DNA from: Lasioglossum baleicum
Taxonomy: Eukaryota; Arthropoda; Insecta; Hymenoptera; Halictidae
Reading direction: 5' to 3'
Assembly (NCBI RefSeq): GCF_051020765.1
Contig: NC_134946.1
Span: 6,127,239 to 6,191,238 of the forward strand
DNA: 64,000 nucleotides
Position 1 is the stretch's first letter. Each line of letters begins with the position of its first letter. Shown here piece after piece: positions 1 through 11,890 of this stretch. Under the pieces are notes generated by a model. It worked only from the letters and a program-made list of their open reading frames with translations, did no database searches and had not been told where the DNA came from. The translations under genes and the position numbers were made by a program.

Positions 1-547
1 CCAGCTGGCTGGCTGGTTGGTTGCAGCCTACAGCGACGTTGCTGGGTCGCGTCGCGTCCCGCCGTTCCGCGTGCCTGTGCAAATTGCAGTCACGGGGCTT
101 CTCGATTTCAAAGCCTGAAGGCGATCGTGATTTCCGGTACAGCCTCAACATAGTCTCGTCAAAGTATCCACTCGCTACCGGCGACGACGGCCGCTTGCTG
201 TAACGTTCACAGAATAGGAATACATACAACGATAAAATGCCGGATCGATGAGGAATCACAGCGAACGATAACGACGCGACTGGCCGATTCTTGTTGCAAC
301 GTTATCGTGTCGACGACACCTTCGTAGATCCCATCCCTTCGCGTCCTCTTTGACTCGTTTATACGAACCTCGCTAATAAATTATGTTATTCCGTGATCGC
401 GACGACTTGGATTGTTCCTACAGTGCCGGATGAAATAATAAGACGCTACAGATAGATAGATAATATCGACGAACATTTCGAACAAGATGTCTGTTATTAA
501 TTTCCTTCGAACTCTGATATAAAACTCCATTTTCTTGTTGTCATTAA
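1..547. other. Unassigned sequence, no gene supported
   Basis: Moderately GC-rich at the left end, then AT-rich. The only reading frame (from base 21, 60 codons) has no recognisable domain. I see no repeat family from the rest of the window here. Confidence 0.4.
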
Positions 548-760
548 GGTGGAGCGGGGCAAGTCCGTTAATTGGTTATTTCTATTATAATATGAACGAA
601 ATTTCTCTAGCTTGTATTTATTAATGTTTTTAATAGTTATTAATATATTCTGTGTTGTTATTTTAGGTAAGTGCGACAAATATTGATGTAGCTTTACATT
701 AATCCGTTTTTATTGTATTTTTTTTTAATTTATTGCGAAAGAATATTGCAAAACCATTGC
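548..760 (+). repeat. GGGGCAAGTCCGT-type repeat, short copy
   Basis: About 200 bp closely match 6500-6790: GGGGCAAGTCCGTTAATTGG, then a run beginning TTATAATATGAA, then ATATTCTGTGTTGTTATTTT. Compared with that copy it lacks an internal block of roughly 115 bp. No transposase or clear TIR is visible, so it is probably a non-autonomous element fragment of uncertain class. Confidence 0.7.
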
Positions 761-924
761 TCGGAAACGTAAAAGAAGGACTTTCGAGGCAAACAGCGCC
801 CTAGATTGATCTTTCGTCTAGCGCTTTTGATTACTAAAGAACTCCGTCCTTGCATTATCGAGACATCAGAACTGGAATCCCGGACCCTTGCGGTGCGCGA
901 GTGTTCACCCGCGAGTGTCGTCTG

Positions 925-978
925 TTAATAAAGACGTTTTAATCACTGTAACTGTAAAGAAAATGATACAGCAAGGAG
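925..978 (+). mobile_element. Fragment of a TTAA-flanked element (same family as 36483-36679)
   Basis: About 48 bp (TCACTGTAACTGTAAAGAAA, then ATGATACAGCAAGGAGTTAA) match the right end of the element at 36483-36679 almost exactly. The left half is decayed beyond clear alignment. Confidence 0.6.
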
Positions 979-1981
979 TTAAACGTATCCTGAACAAGTT
1001 TACATAATTTAAATCTTAATCTGCGCTATCGTTTTGTCCCGGAGAGTGTAGGTTGCGACAGCGCGACTTCGCGTTTCACCAGACCTGTCTGCAGACTTCG
1101 TGGCCACGAAGAGTCTTATCGAGGCTACGATTGGACAACTTGCCGCTATGACGAACTACTCGATGTCGCATCGGTAGCGTTGGTTCCTGCACTTTAGCTA
1201 ATTGAAGCGTGGATGTCGGACGGTTAGCTGCGACGATTCCGTCTCTTTTTCACTTGCGCTACCCCCCCTCCCCCCTTCTACGTCTACCTCGACGCCACGC
1301 TACGCTCCTTTCAGCCGTTCTCATCTGCATGGATTTCCTGCTTCGTAAAGCAAGCTTTCTGACCCTGGTTGGCCCATCTGCAACGGTGAATAGGAGCGGA
1401 ACAGTACACTCGGCCGTGGCTGCTCATGAATATTCCTACGACTGAAATTACTGGAATACCTTCGCTGTGCCTCTTGTTTCTGCGGCAAGGGTGAAAGCAC
1501 AGACTGTCTGTCTCCTTTCCCCGTTCCTCCTTCCATCAAACCTGCTCTCCCACCTGTACTCGTTTTCATCCGCCATGCGTTCCGATACAAGGAGAAACCT
1601 CGATGCAACATGACGGACCATATGATGCGCAACGTTTGTTTTTCCTTTTCCTTTCTTTTTTTTTCGCCTTTTTCCGTCGCGGGTTCATTGGACTCTAGAA
1701 CCCTTTATTTGACGGTGGAAATGTTTTCTCTTTAGAAGCATTCTTTATTAATCGTCGAGCTTGCTGAAAGGTTTTTGATCATGGCAGAGGGCACTAACAG
1801 GCCAGTTTGCATCAACTCGGGATAAACTGTAATATCCCTACTTTCGAGTATAATTTATTTATTCGCAGCGAAAATGCGTTCAAGCGATTATACTTATTTT
1901 TTTTATACATTACGTGAGGAATTATTCAACAAATTTATTTTTTTGGAGTATATACACTGCAACAGACGAGTGTAATAATGA
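979..1981. other. Unassigned sequence, partly pyrimidine-rich
   Basis: Contains C/T-rich stretches (around 1260-1310 and 1500-1560) and T-runs. The two opposed reading frames at 1209-1632 overlap one another and show no domain, so I do not call a gene. Confidence 0.35.
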
Positions 1982-2174
1982 GACAGCGGATCTTTCTACA
2001 AAATAAAAATTTTCTACTTGATTTGCAATCAACTGGAGTGAAATGAAAATTAATTTTCTTAGTATGATTAATAGGTCGAAAATTATATTACAGTGGTTTT
2101 AAATTCTTCTAATGTTTTTACTGTATCGAGTTACACCTACTCATTTTTGTCACAAATGCATAAAATCCCCTGTC
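1982..2174 (+). mobile_element. MITE subfamily A, near-complete
   Basis: Begins GACAGCGGATCTTT and ends with a decayed ATCCCCTGTC followed by TA. Internal landmarks shared with the other copies are AACTGGAGTGAAAT, TTAATTTTCTTAGTATG and ACACCTACTCATTTTTGTCA. About 193 bp, no coding capacity. The TA flank and the 19-20 bp TIRs suggest a Tc1/mariner-type non-autonomous element. Confidence 0.8.
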
Positions 2175-2409
2175 TAGTAATAATCGTGGAACATACTGTT
2201 TGTTCGATACTTGTTCTCGCGTAGTATTTTGTAAAACTTCGTACATTGTATATATTGTACATGCATAAACATAAAAGAAAAATTGTCTGCACTTTTATAC
2301 TATTTACAATACATGAATATTACGATTTCGAAATCGAGAAGAAGAATATGATTTCATTTCTGGAATACTGAAATCAGGTACGGAAAAGAAGATTGAATAT
2401 GTTGTATTT

Positions 2410-2600
2410 TTATCATTAACGTAATTTTAAATGTACGTTATATGCAGCATATCTTTATGCAAGCTAGCTGATGTATTCAAACAAAGAACTAATTCAATCG
2501 AGATAAAAAATGAGGATGACAGTGAGCAAATTTAGTCTAGATTAAAAAATTACGTTCACGGCGTAAATGAAATTAAAATCACGCCATCACTACTCTTTAT
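2410..2600 (+). repeat. Dispersed repeat, uninterrupted copy
   Basis: Matches 57655-58030: ACTAATTCAATCGAGAT, TTTATGCAAGCTA and AAAATCACG landmarks lie in the same order. This copy lacks the mariner-type insertion present at 57725-57953 and so serves as its empty site. The family is otherwise unclassified. Confidence 0.65.
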
Positions 2601-5310
2601 ACGCTCCGTTCAAACTCGTGCATACAAACAACTCACGACATAAATAACAATTATGTCATAAAAATCGGCTTGGGCGACTTCCCTTATCAGTAAAGCATAC
2701 GGAAACCAAAAGGAAGGGTAATATTTCGGAAGAATGTCGGAAGATTTCTCTCGGTGTAACTAATCTTGTGCCCCGAGACAAGTGCCGGTAAGAATGCACC
2801 CTTTTGGAGTGCACATAACGTGACATCCGAGGTCTGTTTCAATCAAGACACAAGAAGTCTAATTACATTCGCTTCTTTGATGTCAAAGAGAGGGAGGTAA
2901 GTGTCACTGTTTGAAAAGTTGAAGTGTACTCGATACTTGAAGACCAAGCTTGAACGCCATCATAGCTATTTGCTCTCTAATGAAATTAAAACAGCTGTTT
3001 TTTAAGCAAAACAAAAGACACGAATCTTATTCACAGCAAAGGCGCTGAAGGTAATAAAAGCAAAACTGTATTATACAAATCTTCAAATAAATAGATTAAC
3101 CCTGTGCACACAGAGCCATTTTAACAGGAAAATTAAATATTTCTTCTGTCGTAGAATAATTTCATTCTATATTAATTGTTTTCTTTATATGAATATGAAA
3201 AAAATTGATATAATACCTATAATGCCGACATATTTAATAATGTAAACAATACTTTGAGTAATGGTACAGCAAGTTTTAGTGGTGCCTCGGAGTTACCGCT
3301 CGAGAGCTATTACTTGTTGTTGCGAATAAACGAGATGGACTTCAATGTTCGCTAAGATAGATTAATGTTACTCGACTGTAAACCGTCACGCAACTTCACG
3401 TTTTCAAGAATCTATTTATGAAAAATTACGTTAGATAGACTCTGCAATCACAGTTTCTTAATTAAAGTTCGGTAACTTTAGTAGCATTCGTTACTAACTA
3501 CATTAACAAAGTATGAAACAGATCTGGGCACTTCTGACGTAACATTGTTCGAAATATCATGTTCCTTTATTTCATAATCACTAGATTGTGGATTTCATGC
3601 ATTTATGATAAATACGCATACATTAAATACGAAACGAATTTAATGATACCGTTACACTATTTTAGACTCATTGAAATGATTAAAAGAAAAAATTTGTTTT
3701 TATACAATTTCTACTTCTTAAAGTTGAGTTAAACAATTTTTATTTTGCATAAAGATACGCAATCTAATAATTGAAATATTATTTCAAATAACATTTTATT
3801 TGAAATAGTCATTTCAAATAATTGTGAAATTGGTCTTCAAAATTATGTTAGCTAACCGGATTATCAGGTTTGAGCCCATTTTATATTGACTTTTGAGGCT
3901 CGTATTACATTATTTCTATTTATCATATTAAAATTTCTATAATCTTCTATAGTGAAAATATTTCTATATGAATATTTCCATTAATGTTCTATTGAAATTT
4001 CTATTATTTCTAGTAAATTAATACCATTTTTAGCTTCAAATAACACTATCGAAAATAACATTGCAAAATATATTATAGATAGATTTTAAATAGTTATTTT
4101 TTATTTCCATTTCAAACAAAATTTGCCCAGGTCTGGTATGAAATTGATATTCTTGAGGGAGTAAAACACACATTTGCACAGTATTGCACAAGTCCGTATG
4201 CCCGCAACCACGTATTCTAAACAGTGAAACAATTTGAGAATGCAAACGAAAGAAATTTACTTGAGAATATAACATACGCTCGTTGATAGAACAGTTAGCC
4301 GAATCTTTTCTCGCAAAGAAAAAGACGCTACGACGATCGCTTTGAACCGAGAATTTCCATTGTTGATTTGCTCATGGGACGGAAACATTGATTTCATGAA
4401 GTAACATGTAAATAAAATGCACGTTTCACATTTTTCACTAGTTACAATTTTAAATCCCAGCTTTGTACGGAGCCAGACATCAATCGTAATTTTGTATACA
4501 ATTTTTATGCAAAGCCAATTCTTCTCTGGCAGCTATGGAAAACAGCTTCCCTTGAAGTCTGTTGACAAAGTCGCGCGACCAGGATTAATCTCGAAATCTC
4601 GGGTAAATTATTTGTCCTCCCTTTGAGACGTTCCCGGCGAGTCGTGAGCATAGATGAGGGCATAAAAGAAGCCCCGAAGTAACCGTCGGTCGTTCTCCTG
4701 AATTTTTTACATAGGTCCGCCGCATGCAACGCACACGTCCGCTTGCATTATGTAAATTGCTGTTAAGCATGTGAAGAAATTCCAGATCTTCCGCGTCCGC
4801 ATTACAATTTAAAATTCTCGCGGCTATGAATAAATGAACTGGAACAAGTAAACTGCGATCAACCGTGAAAACTGTTGATCCGCGGACACTCCGGACGACC
4901 GCGTGACCGTTAAATTATTTTTTCATTCTTCCCGTGGATTTCGTAGAATTGTTATTTCATACACGTTCGATTTTACAGAAAAACGCGTCGGCGCTGGTTG
5001 TATTTGAAAGCGGAACGGAATTACACGTAGAATCCAACTTTTTGTTAGACTGCCCCGTTTTCGTCGAAAGCTTTTCAACACGGTTTAACTTCGGTACGAT
5101 TTTGATTTTTTTTAACTGAATAGTGAATGTAGATCGCGTGTTCATTCCTTTTATTGTAATTGTGATTTTCTTCTTATTCGAAGGTAAATTACAAAATTGA
5201 ACAACTTTTGAAAAAGCTAAAGTGAACGTCATTGCCAACATTTTATTCACATTCCTTAAAACAACTCATTTTCATATATTGAAAAAAAAGTTATTTAAAA
5301 AAAAAAGAGA
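2601..5310. other. Long AT-rich stretch without a supported gene
   Basis: About 43 bp at 3231-3273 recur at 16461-16503. Direct and inverted ATTTCAAATAA motifs occur around 3780-3830. Small reading frames at 4036-5250 overlap on opposite strands without recognisable domains. Nothing else was recognised. Confidence 0.4.
3231..3273 (+). repeat. Short dispersed repeat (pair with 16461-16503)
   Basis: Shares TATTTAATAATGTAAACAAT and TAATGGTACA with 16461-16503, where it directly follows a MITE end. Origin unknown. Confidence 0.5.
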
Positions 5311-5319
5311 AAAGGGTGG

Positions 5320-5545
5320 GGAGGGGGCACCTAGCGGCTCCGCTAGGTAAGTGGCGCGCAACCGTTGCTACACACAACATGGCGGCGCTAATCTGTCAAA
5401 AACTTGTAACTTCTGAACCATTGATCCTCCAGGATCGAAATTGGGATTTCTCACATCTTCTCGTCCAAGTCTACTGGATAACATAGGAAAAATGCAAAAA
5501 TTTATAGGAGAAAGGCAAGCATTGTTGCTCACGCAAGGAAAAGTT
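5320..5545 (+). repeat. Half of a foldback element related to 18360-18838
   Basis: Starts with a perfect 9-bp-arm hairpin (ACCTAGCGG / CCGCTAGGT). It then shares ATGGCGGCG, CTGTCAAAAA, ATTGATCCT.CAGGATCGAAA, CTACTGGAT and AGTTTACCC in order with the right arm of the 18.3-18.8 kb palindrome. Only one arm is present, so this is a truncated copy. Confidence 0.7.
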
Positions 5546-6475
5546 TACCCATTTATCATTTGATGCCGTGAACCACTAGCATAACAGTTTACGCTGAACA
5601 ATACATCCTAATTGTACATTTTTCAAGAAAATCATAAAGAAATGTCAGCGCTGCAATGTCTCGCACGCTTAGATATTTGTTAATATATGAAATTTTGTTG
5701 AGAAAGCGGCCTTTCTGACGCACTGAGGGTCCTCTGAAGACAAGGGGTTGCGCCGCAAGTTGGGATCGCATAATTCGTCAAACAGCATGGACGTCGGTTG
5801 TCGTCTCGAAGCTCGACTACAGGCCACGATCGACGAACCGGAAAAATTGTCTCGTCGATGGTTCCGCGGGAAGACGGGCACTGGCACCACACCACGGAGT
5901 CACGGATCGAACTTCCAGAGACGGAAAGTGCAGCACGCGAGTCGAATCGTCCTCGCAGTCGTCGGCCACGAATAAGGGAGAGATCCGTTACTGTGACGCT
6001 CGTTCTTGTCGAAACTTTTTCCGTGCCGGCACCGAGGAATGAATCACTGTAGCCGTCGCAGCCATTGCCCACGGCTCATTTAACTTGCTAAGAGGCACTT
6101 TTCAGGAACGCGGCTCGTTCCGTCGTACCCGACGTCGTTCCGGACGCAGAAATTCGACCGGACGTATCCGTTTTTCTTCGGGCAAATTCTGACAATGCGG
6201 CCAAACCCGTCTCCCATTCTCCGAGAATCTCTTCCCACACAGCCCGAGCGACGCGACGCAGTCACGTTCGCGCAACGTGCGTTAATAGGCTGACAATTAG
6301 CGACTCCGACACCACCCGTGCCGGCAAAATTGCAATTCCCATGAACAAAAACGATGTCACCTAGCCACGCTCTCTTCATTTCTCTTTCTTTTTCACCCTT
6401 CGGGGACGGCGCACAGCGGTCCGGATCGAGAAATTCAGTGACTTTTGCCCAAAAACGAACATTCTTGTATCGATA
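5546..6475. other. GC-richer unassigned block
   Basis: 5700-6450 is rich in CG dinucleotides and holds several overlapping frames on both strands, including a 182-codon minus-strand frame that runs into the 6476-7030 repeat. None has a recognisable domain. It may be old unique DNA or a regulatory or exonic region that I cannot identify. Confidence 0.35.
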
Positions 6476-7035
6476 CGGTGGAGTGGGGTAAGCCCGTCTA
6501 CGGGGCAAGTCCGTTAATTGGTTATTTTTATTATAATATGAATGGAATTTCTCTAGCTTGTACTTATTAATGTAGTATAAGTTAGTATCAACTATTCTAC
6601 ATAGATGTCGCCCGAGAATAAACGTCACGTGCGAGGTACACGTACAACTTTGAGGTTACCCTTAACCTGCAATAGTTTACAAGTTATTAATATATTCTGT
6701 GTTGTTATTTTAGGCAAGTACAACAAATATTGATGTAGGTCTACATTGAATAAACCGTTCTTATTGAATTTTTTTAAATTTATTGAGAAAAACACTGAGA
6801 TGATCTTGCCCCGTAAATATTACTACACGGGGCAAGTGCGTACTATCACGGTGGGGTAAGTCCGTACTCTGCATGGGTAACTATAAAACTAAACAATATA
6901 TTTAATGCAATAAAAAGCATTTTCTAGCAGGCTTGATAATAATTGTTTTCTTGACATGTCGCACTCTTGAAACAAGGTTTGAAAGCATTTTTAACTCTCA
7001 GGGACGGACTTGCCCCATTTTCGGGGCAAATTATG
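6476..7035 (+). repeat. GGGGCAAGTCCGT-type repeat, long copy
   Basis: Contains at least five GGGG(C/T)AAG-(T/C)CCGT motifs in both orientations: 6484, 6502, 6828, 6852 and the inverted one near 7004. A palindrome (TTGCCCCGT / ACGGGGCAA) lies at about 6806-6836. It matches 548-760 but carries an extra ~115 bp near 6575-6680. I see no transposase and cannot assign a superfamily. Confidence 0.65.
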
Positions 7036-7850
7036 CACAATTCTAAAAATGCAGAAAGGGGCTGTCAGCCGAGGATTACATAGCGCAAATGTCTGCTTCA
7101 ATAAATAGTGGTCCAGTGCTGGAATTTAACACAGGTGTGGAATATCGAAAAATGTTCGACATTTGGGGAAAACTATATTTTATAAAATATTTTGATTTTG
7201 ATAGAAATCTTCTTGTACTTGTAGGAAATTAAATGTCCTGGACAATATAGTTAAAAATTGATAGCACTAATGGCGTAACCGACCAAATTAATTTAAAATC
7301 AATTAAAAAAAGCATATTTTAGTTAACCATCGTGTGAAATATTGATTTCACATTAGACAAATGTGCACCGACCATTGGAAATTTGTAAGAACTGACACAT
7401 TTCTCGGGAGTAAAAACCTCCCGTAAAAACGCGACGCAAATAAAGGAAAACGTTCGGGAAAATCCCCAATAATAGTAGGGTCGCCTGCATGAACGAGGCA
7501 AAGGTGAATATTTAAACCTCAGCTTTATGGCTGCCAGTTTTTATATTTCCTTTTATGGGATGAAAACCAGTCTAATTCCAATGTGAAGCTGTAAATGGTT
7601 CCGAAAGTGTTCGTTCACTGCAGAAAATGCGAGCATTAATCTGCTCAAATAAAAACAAATGGATTCAGTATTTTGGGGTAATCTAACAATATATATAATT
7701 ATAATTTTGGCAATCTAACAATATATGTATATTACTCGGCTATACCCTTTCAAAAAAGCGTACCGGCACTATTTAACTGTATGACAGAATGAAGAGGGAA
7801 GTGGAGCATCGAATACAAAAGTTTGTATTCGACAGTATTTATAATAATTA
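7036..7850. other. Unassigned AT-rich sequence
   Basis: Contains a short local duplication of the ATCTAACAATATAT type near 7680-7730 and a small palindrome near 7820. No gene seen. Confidence 0.35.
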
Positions 7851-8316
7851 GACAGCGGATTTTATTCATTTATGAAAAAAAATGAGTAGGTGTAATTTAA
7901 AAGAGTAAATAAATTAGAAGAATTTAAATATACTATATTACATTATTTTCAACCTATTAAACATATTAACGGAAAAAATTAATTTATGATAATTAATGCT
8001 GTCAATTTATGATAGTTCTATTTCTCTTAGACACGTCCAAAAGACAATGTTGTACAGACAACATTATAATAATAATGTAGTTATCGACGTGTCCAAGAGG
8101 AATAGTCAACTATCATAAATTGACAGCGGATCTTTACGCAAAATTAAAAGATTTTCTATCTAAATTGCAACAACCTGGAGTGAAATAGAAATGAATTCTT
8201 TCTGTCAATATGTTTAATATGTTGAAAATAATATAACAGTATATTTATATTCTTCTAATTTATTTTCTGTTTTAAATTACACCTACTCATTTTTGTCATA
8301 AATGAATAAAATTGTC
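7851..8316. mobile_element. Composite of two inverted MITE-A copies around a palindrome
   Basis: The left half (7851 to about 7990) is a truncated minus-orientation MITE starting TA-GACAGCGGATTTT. The right half (8122-8316) is a nearly full plus-orientation copy ending in a decayed tail. Between them lies a palindrome: ATTTATGATAGTT and GACACGTCC on the left against GACGTGTCC and AACTATCATAAAT on the right. The whole is a foldback of about 470 bp. Confidence 0.7.
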
Positions 8317-9305
8317 TGTACAACATTATATTAATTACTTCAAAGAGTGTTAAGAGAGAAAGTGTTCTCGGAACAAAGTTCAAAAGATATTTTCAACCAT
8401 GTACACTGGGTTTTCGAGTTTAATCACACGTTGTTTAACGTTGTTCCGAGCGTAGTTCCGCGCGGCTCGTATCGATCGAAGAATTGCGCGTTTAATTGCG
8501 CGGTATTAATTGCAGAACGATTTCAGCGAATCACGATTAAGTTCCTCCCCCATTTTCATACGATTACCAGTAATTTTGCAAATTGCATCGCATTTTTACC
8601 GTCCCGCGTACACCGCTGTGCCTGCGCTAAATATTCGTTTGATTAATCGCAACAGCTCGCGCGCGGGTGTAATAGGGCAATTTTTAAATTAGTCTCCTTA
8701 CTCCCTCTTTGCTGACGACATTACCACTAATTAAATAGTTTTTACGCTCTCGTCGGCGCGAGAGATGCTTCTCTCATTAGCGTTTCCCCGGTGCTGCGTG
8801 AACGAATGAAAAAAAAAAAGAGGTTACGGTGCGCGTTTCACGAAAACATTTAGATTAATCGATCGTTCCGATTTCTAAAACGCGGCGCGTTTGCTTGATC
8901 CCTGGCTCGGCCAATCGAAAAGTAAGGTTCGATGTCCGGTAGGACACCGATGCGTTCCACTTTCGAAAGCGCTGCCACTCGATTCAAAAGCAATCTGTGC
9001 GTGAAATTGCCAACGAGAGAGAGAGCAACCGACGCAGATTGATGCTCGGACGAACCGACAGACGATGAAACGAATTACTTCTACGCCGGAGCGAGCACGC
9101 GTAACAGCTTGCTAATTAATCGATTAATTTCCAATCTCTCTGCGAGAGGATGACCGAGAGCCTGGTCCGCGTCCGCTCGCTTCGTATTATGATAAACGAT
9201 GTCTTCGCGTCTCGCCTGGACATGTATATCTCCTTGAAATCTGTGAAATATTTTTCGAAGTGATCAAATCATGATCCTACCAACTCAAGTTGGTACTTAT
9301 CATTA
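8317..9305. other. Unassigned, GC-richer toward 8700-9200
   Basis: CpG-containing unique-looking DNA with GAGA-type runs near 9017. The 99-codon frame at 8347 has no recognised domain and no supporting splice logic. Confidence 0.35.
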
Positions 9306-9390
9306 GAGAGCGGATCTTTACGAAAAGTAAAAATGTTCTACCTAAATTGCAACAAAGCGGAGTGAAATAAAAATCTATTTTCTTCTGGGT
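9306..9390 (+). mobile_element. MITE subfamily A, 5' fragment
   Basis: TA-GAGAGCGGATCTTTACG, then a recognisable GCGGAGTGAAATAAAAAT block. It is lost after about 85 bp. Confidence 0.65.
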
Positions 9391-10815
9391 TTAAAGCAAC
9401 CGTCTTTCCATACAATTCGTCAGTTGCCACTTAATTTCCTAATTTTGAACGCTTGTCTCTCGGTGCCTATTTGGTCGAAAAAAAAGATTGACCAGTGAAA
9501 TTTGAAGGAAATTTAATGCTCTTTCCCAAAATGGAAGACAAACGTTCATAGGACCCCCAGTTTTTGAGTAATAGACGAAAAACCAAAACAAGGTAATAAA
9601 AATCGTGGTTTTTTCCCCCTCCCCAAGTTAGCACAGGGTCTTCGAGGTCGAAAACTGAGATTCGACACCCCAGAGTACCCCTAAATGACAAGTGTCAAAA
9701 TTTCATTAAGTTCGGAATATTTTCCAGGTAAAAGTACCTGGCGACTGGACTAATATCGTAAATCGATCGACGCACGGGTTTGAGTTTGGGCGATGCCCTT
9801 TCGCTTTTCTTCGCAAGTGAAAAACAAGTAAAGACATACCAAATCGCGACGAATGGAGTATGGATAACAAAACGCTGCGTCCAGACGCGCAAAGGAGATC
9901 CGACCTTAACACTGCGGAGGTTTTAATACGACAATAAAGTTTGTATTTCAGTAGCAAGACAGTTTATAGTCCCGAATCTAGGATTCCAAAGATCCAAGAG
10001 ATCCAAAGAGTTGAAGAGTTCAAATATTAAGCAAATAATAAAATAGCCGCGCGCGCGAGTTGAAACAGTCCAAGGGTTATAGGCGCTGTCGAAATGTCTG
10101 GAAGTCGTGGAGCTGGCACACACTTTGTGCGCTAAGATTCCGTGTAAGAAGCTATAATGCGCGGGGCGAACAGTATCGATGTCGACTTCCATCGAAAGAA
10201 AGTATAAACGGGAAACATGATGTTCCGTATTGCATCGGAATCTGCGGAAAAGCGACGAGGGTGAAGCAAGTTTTCGAGATTGTTCCACAGAGAAGAACGA
10301 TATATCCCAGAAAGTTCTGACATTATCCGCGCGAGGATTCACTTGGTTACATGTACTTCAACGCGATAAGAATCAACGCCCATTCAAACCGTACGATAAT
10401 ATTCGCAGGGCGACGCTATTGTTTCAAGGCGCTAGTCTAGACTGCAGTTATCTCCGCATTGTTCTCGATATTCATTAAAATACGGCGAACACACCTTTGG
10501 CCCCGAAATTCTGCGCCGCGCGAGAGCGAAACAATTCTGCGTCTGTCAGGCCCCGCGCTTGTGTGGTCCACTCAGCCGACCCCTTTTTTCGCCCCTGTGC
10601 AAAGGGCAATCTAATTATACGCCTTTTCGCCGAATAAATGCTCCCGTCGAAACGAAATATTACAATTCACCGGGAGCCCGGCCTCTTTGAAACACGCTTC
10701 GTCGTGGGAAATGAAGTTGTGCTGAAAGTGGAGCAATTAGATCAAATCTCGACACACTTTCGCAGTAATTCGGTAACACGATTCTATTAGAAGGCACACG
10801 AATATATTATTACTT
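9391..10815. other. Unassigned sequence
   Basis: 9470-9690 is purine/pyrimidine skewed. 9900-10700 is CpG-rich with several overlapping short frames on both strands. The opposed frames at 9923-10342 and 10060-10320 cannot both be real and neither resembles a family I know. Confidence 0.35.
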
Positions 10816-10848
10816 GACTGCGGATCTTTCTGCAAAATTAAAATTGTT
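10816..10848 (+). mobile_element. MITE subfamily B, 5' end fragment
   Basis: GACTGCGGATCTTTCTGCAA followed by AATTAAAATTGTT. Only about 33 bp remain. Confidence 0.55.
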
Positions 10849-10954
10849 GCCACCAAGAAACAGAAACCATAACTTTTTTATAAGTGGGCCAAACGACATT
10901 CAGTTTTTCGATTTTTCTACCGAGATAGATGGAGTTACTAGACGACATATCATA

Positions 10955-11712
10955 AGCCGTTTATTTTGAAAGTGGCCCGAGTCCATTTTCGAGAAAAATC
11001 AAGCTAGCAATTTTAATATTTACATTACCACGTTATCTTTTCATTCTGAAGCAAATTGTAATTAATATATTTAAAATCACGAAGATTTTGTAAAAAGAAA
11101 ATTAGCTGGTTAATAGAATGATACAAATTTTTATTTTGAAAGTGCCCTAAGTCAATTTGTCAGTTGTCTTACAATTAGTATCAGGACATTCGTTTTTACC
11201 GAATGACAGAGATTTTGGCGTCGTAGAAATGTCATTAAAGAAAAATAATTTACTGTTTGTCCCTCGAGATTATTATAGTGTTATCAAGAAGTGCCGGGAA
11301 GGTAATAACTTTATTTTAATCCCTCCCTGCTTAGAAGATTTCCTGAATTGCATAAATGGTGTTCTTCAAGTTTTGTAATGAAATATAAAATAAATTGAAT
11401 ATTGATTTTTCAATTTGAAGCATTTTAAATTATATCGAATGGACTTGGGCTGTTTCAAATTTTATGACAAATCTAGTTGTTAAATTTGAAAGTGGCTTAA
11501 GTCCATTCTTGGTAAGACGACACATATTATTCACTTGATAATTGCTATTATTTTAATAGGAATTGTAAATTTAACTCTCTTAGATACACTTAAGGAGTGT
11601 GTTTCATTGGTATCCTATACGTATTTATATTTTTAATTTCATTGAAACGCAAACTGTTAAATATCTCAATTTAAACTTAAATGGACTTGGGCCACTTTCA
11701 AAATAAACGGCT
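10955..11712. mobile_element. 758-bp element with 34-35 bp terminal inverted repeats
   Basis: The left end AGCCGTTTATTTTGAAAGTG (10955) and the right end, ending ...AAACGGCT (11712), are inverted copies for about 34 bp with essentially one internal mismatch. CATA stands directly outside both ends (10951-10954 and 11713-11716), a possible 4-bp target duplication. The TIR motif TTTGAAAGTGG..AGTCCAT recurs inside near 11138 and 11477 (+) and 11437 (-). A protein fragment lies at 11157-11375. The superfamily is not clear to me. Confidence 0.65.
11157..11378 (+). pseudogene. Possible transposase-like C-terminal remnant
   Basis: The 73-codon open stretch opens with TTG, not ATG, right after an in-frame stop, so it is a fragment rather than a gene. 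It contains SGHSFLPNDRDFG followed by VPRDYYSVIKKCREGNNF and EDF. From memory, the HSFLPxDRxFG...YY motif order resembles the C-terminal part of a DUF7869-like transposase-associated family found in many arthropod repeats. That assignment is recall and was not checked. Its position inside a TIR-bounded element supports a mobile origin. The rest of the protein is missing, and the reading frame ends in TAA at the end of the open stretch. Confidence 0.45.
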
Positions 11713-11890
11713 CATATAAAGAAAATTTTGGAAAAATTGTGTTTTTACAACTTTGTTATCTGTGCTTGTAACGAAAATTTAGAAAATGTGTTTTGTTGAT
11801 TCAGATAACTTACGAAGATGCTGAAAGTTTCATCGAAATCGCGTTAAGAGTTATAAACGACTGAAAAATGGTGAGAATTGTAATCTTACG

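Larger units (their letters stand above)
10855..11890 (+). mobile_element. Tc1-like element remnant, interrupted by 10955-11712
   Basis: 10860-10900 (ATAACTTTTTTATAAG, CAAACGAC) matches the arm of the Tc1-type elements at 52019-52703 and 56083-56507. 11800-11850 (GCTGAAAGTTTCATCGAAAT) matches their interior. The terminal CAGTG is no longer recognisable. The interruption is described separately. Confidence 0.55.

Noticed and set aside
5748..6072. Dense set of open frames on both strands
   Set aside because: Mutually exclusive frames without motifs. At most a CpG-rich unique block.
6080..6628. 182-codon minus-strand open frame
   Set aside because: Its first part is repeat sequence (6476-6628 region) and the remainder has no domain. 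It is open because of CpG-rich composition.
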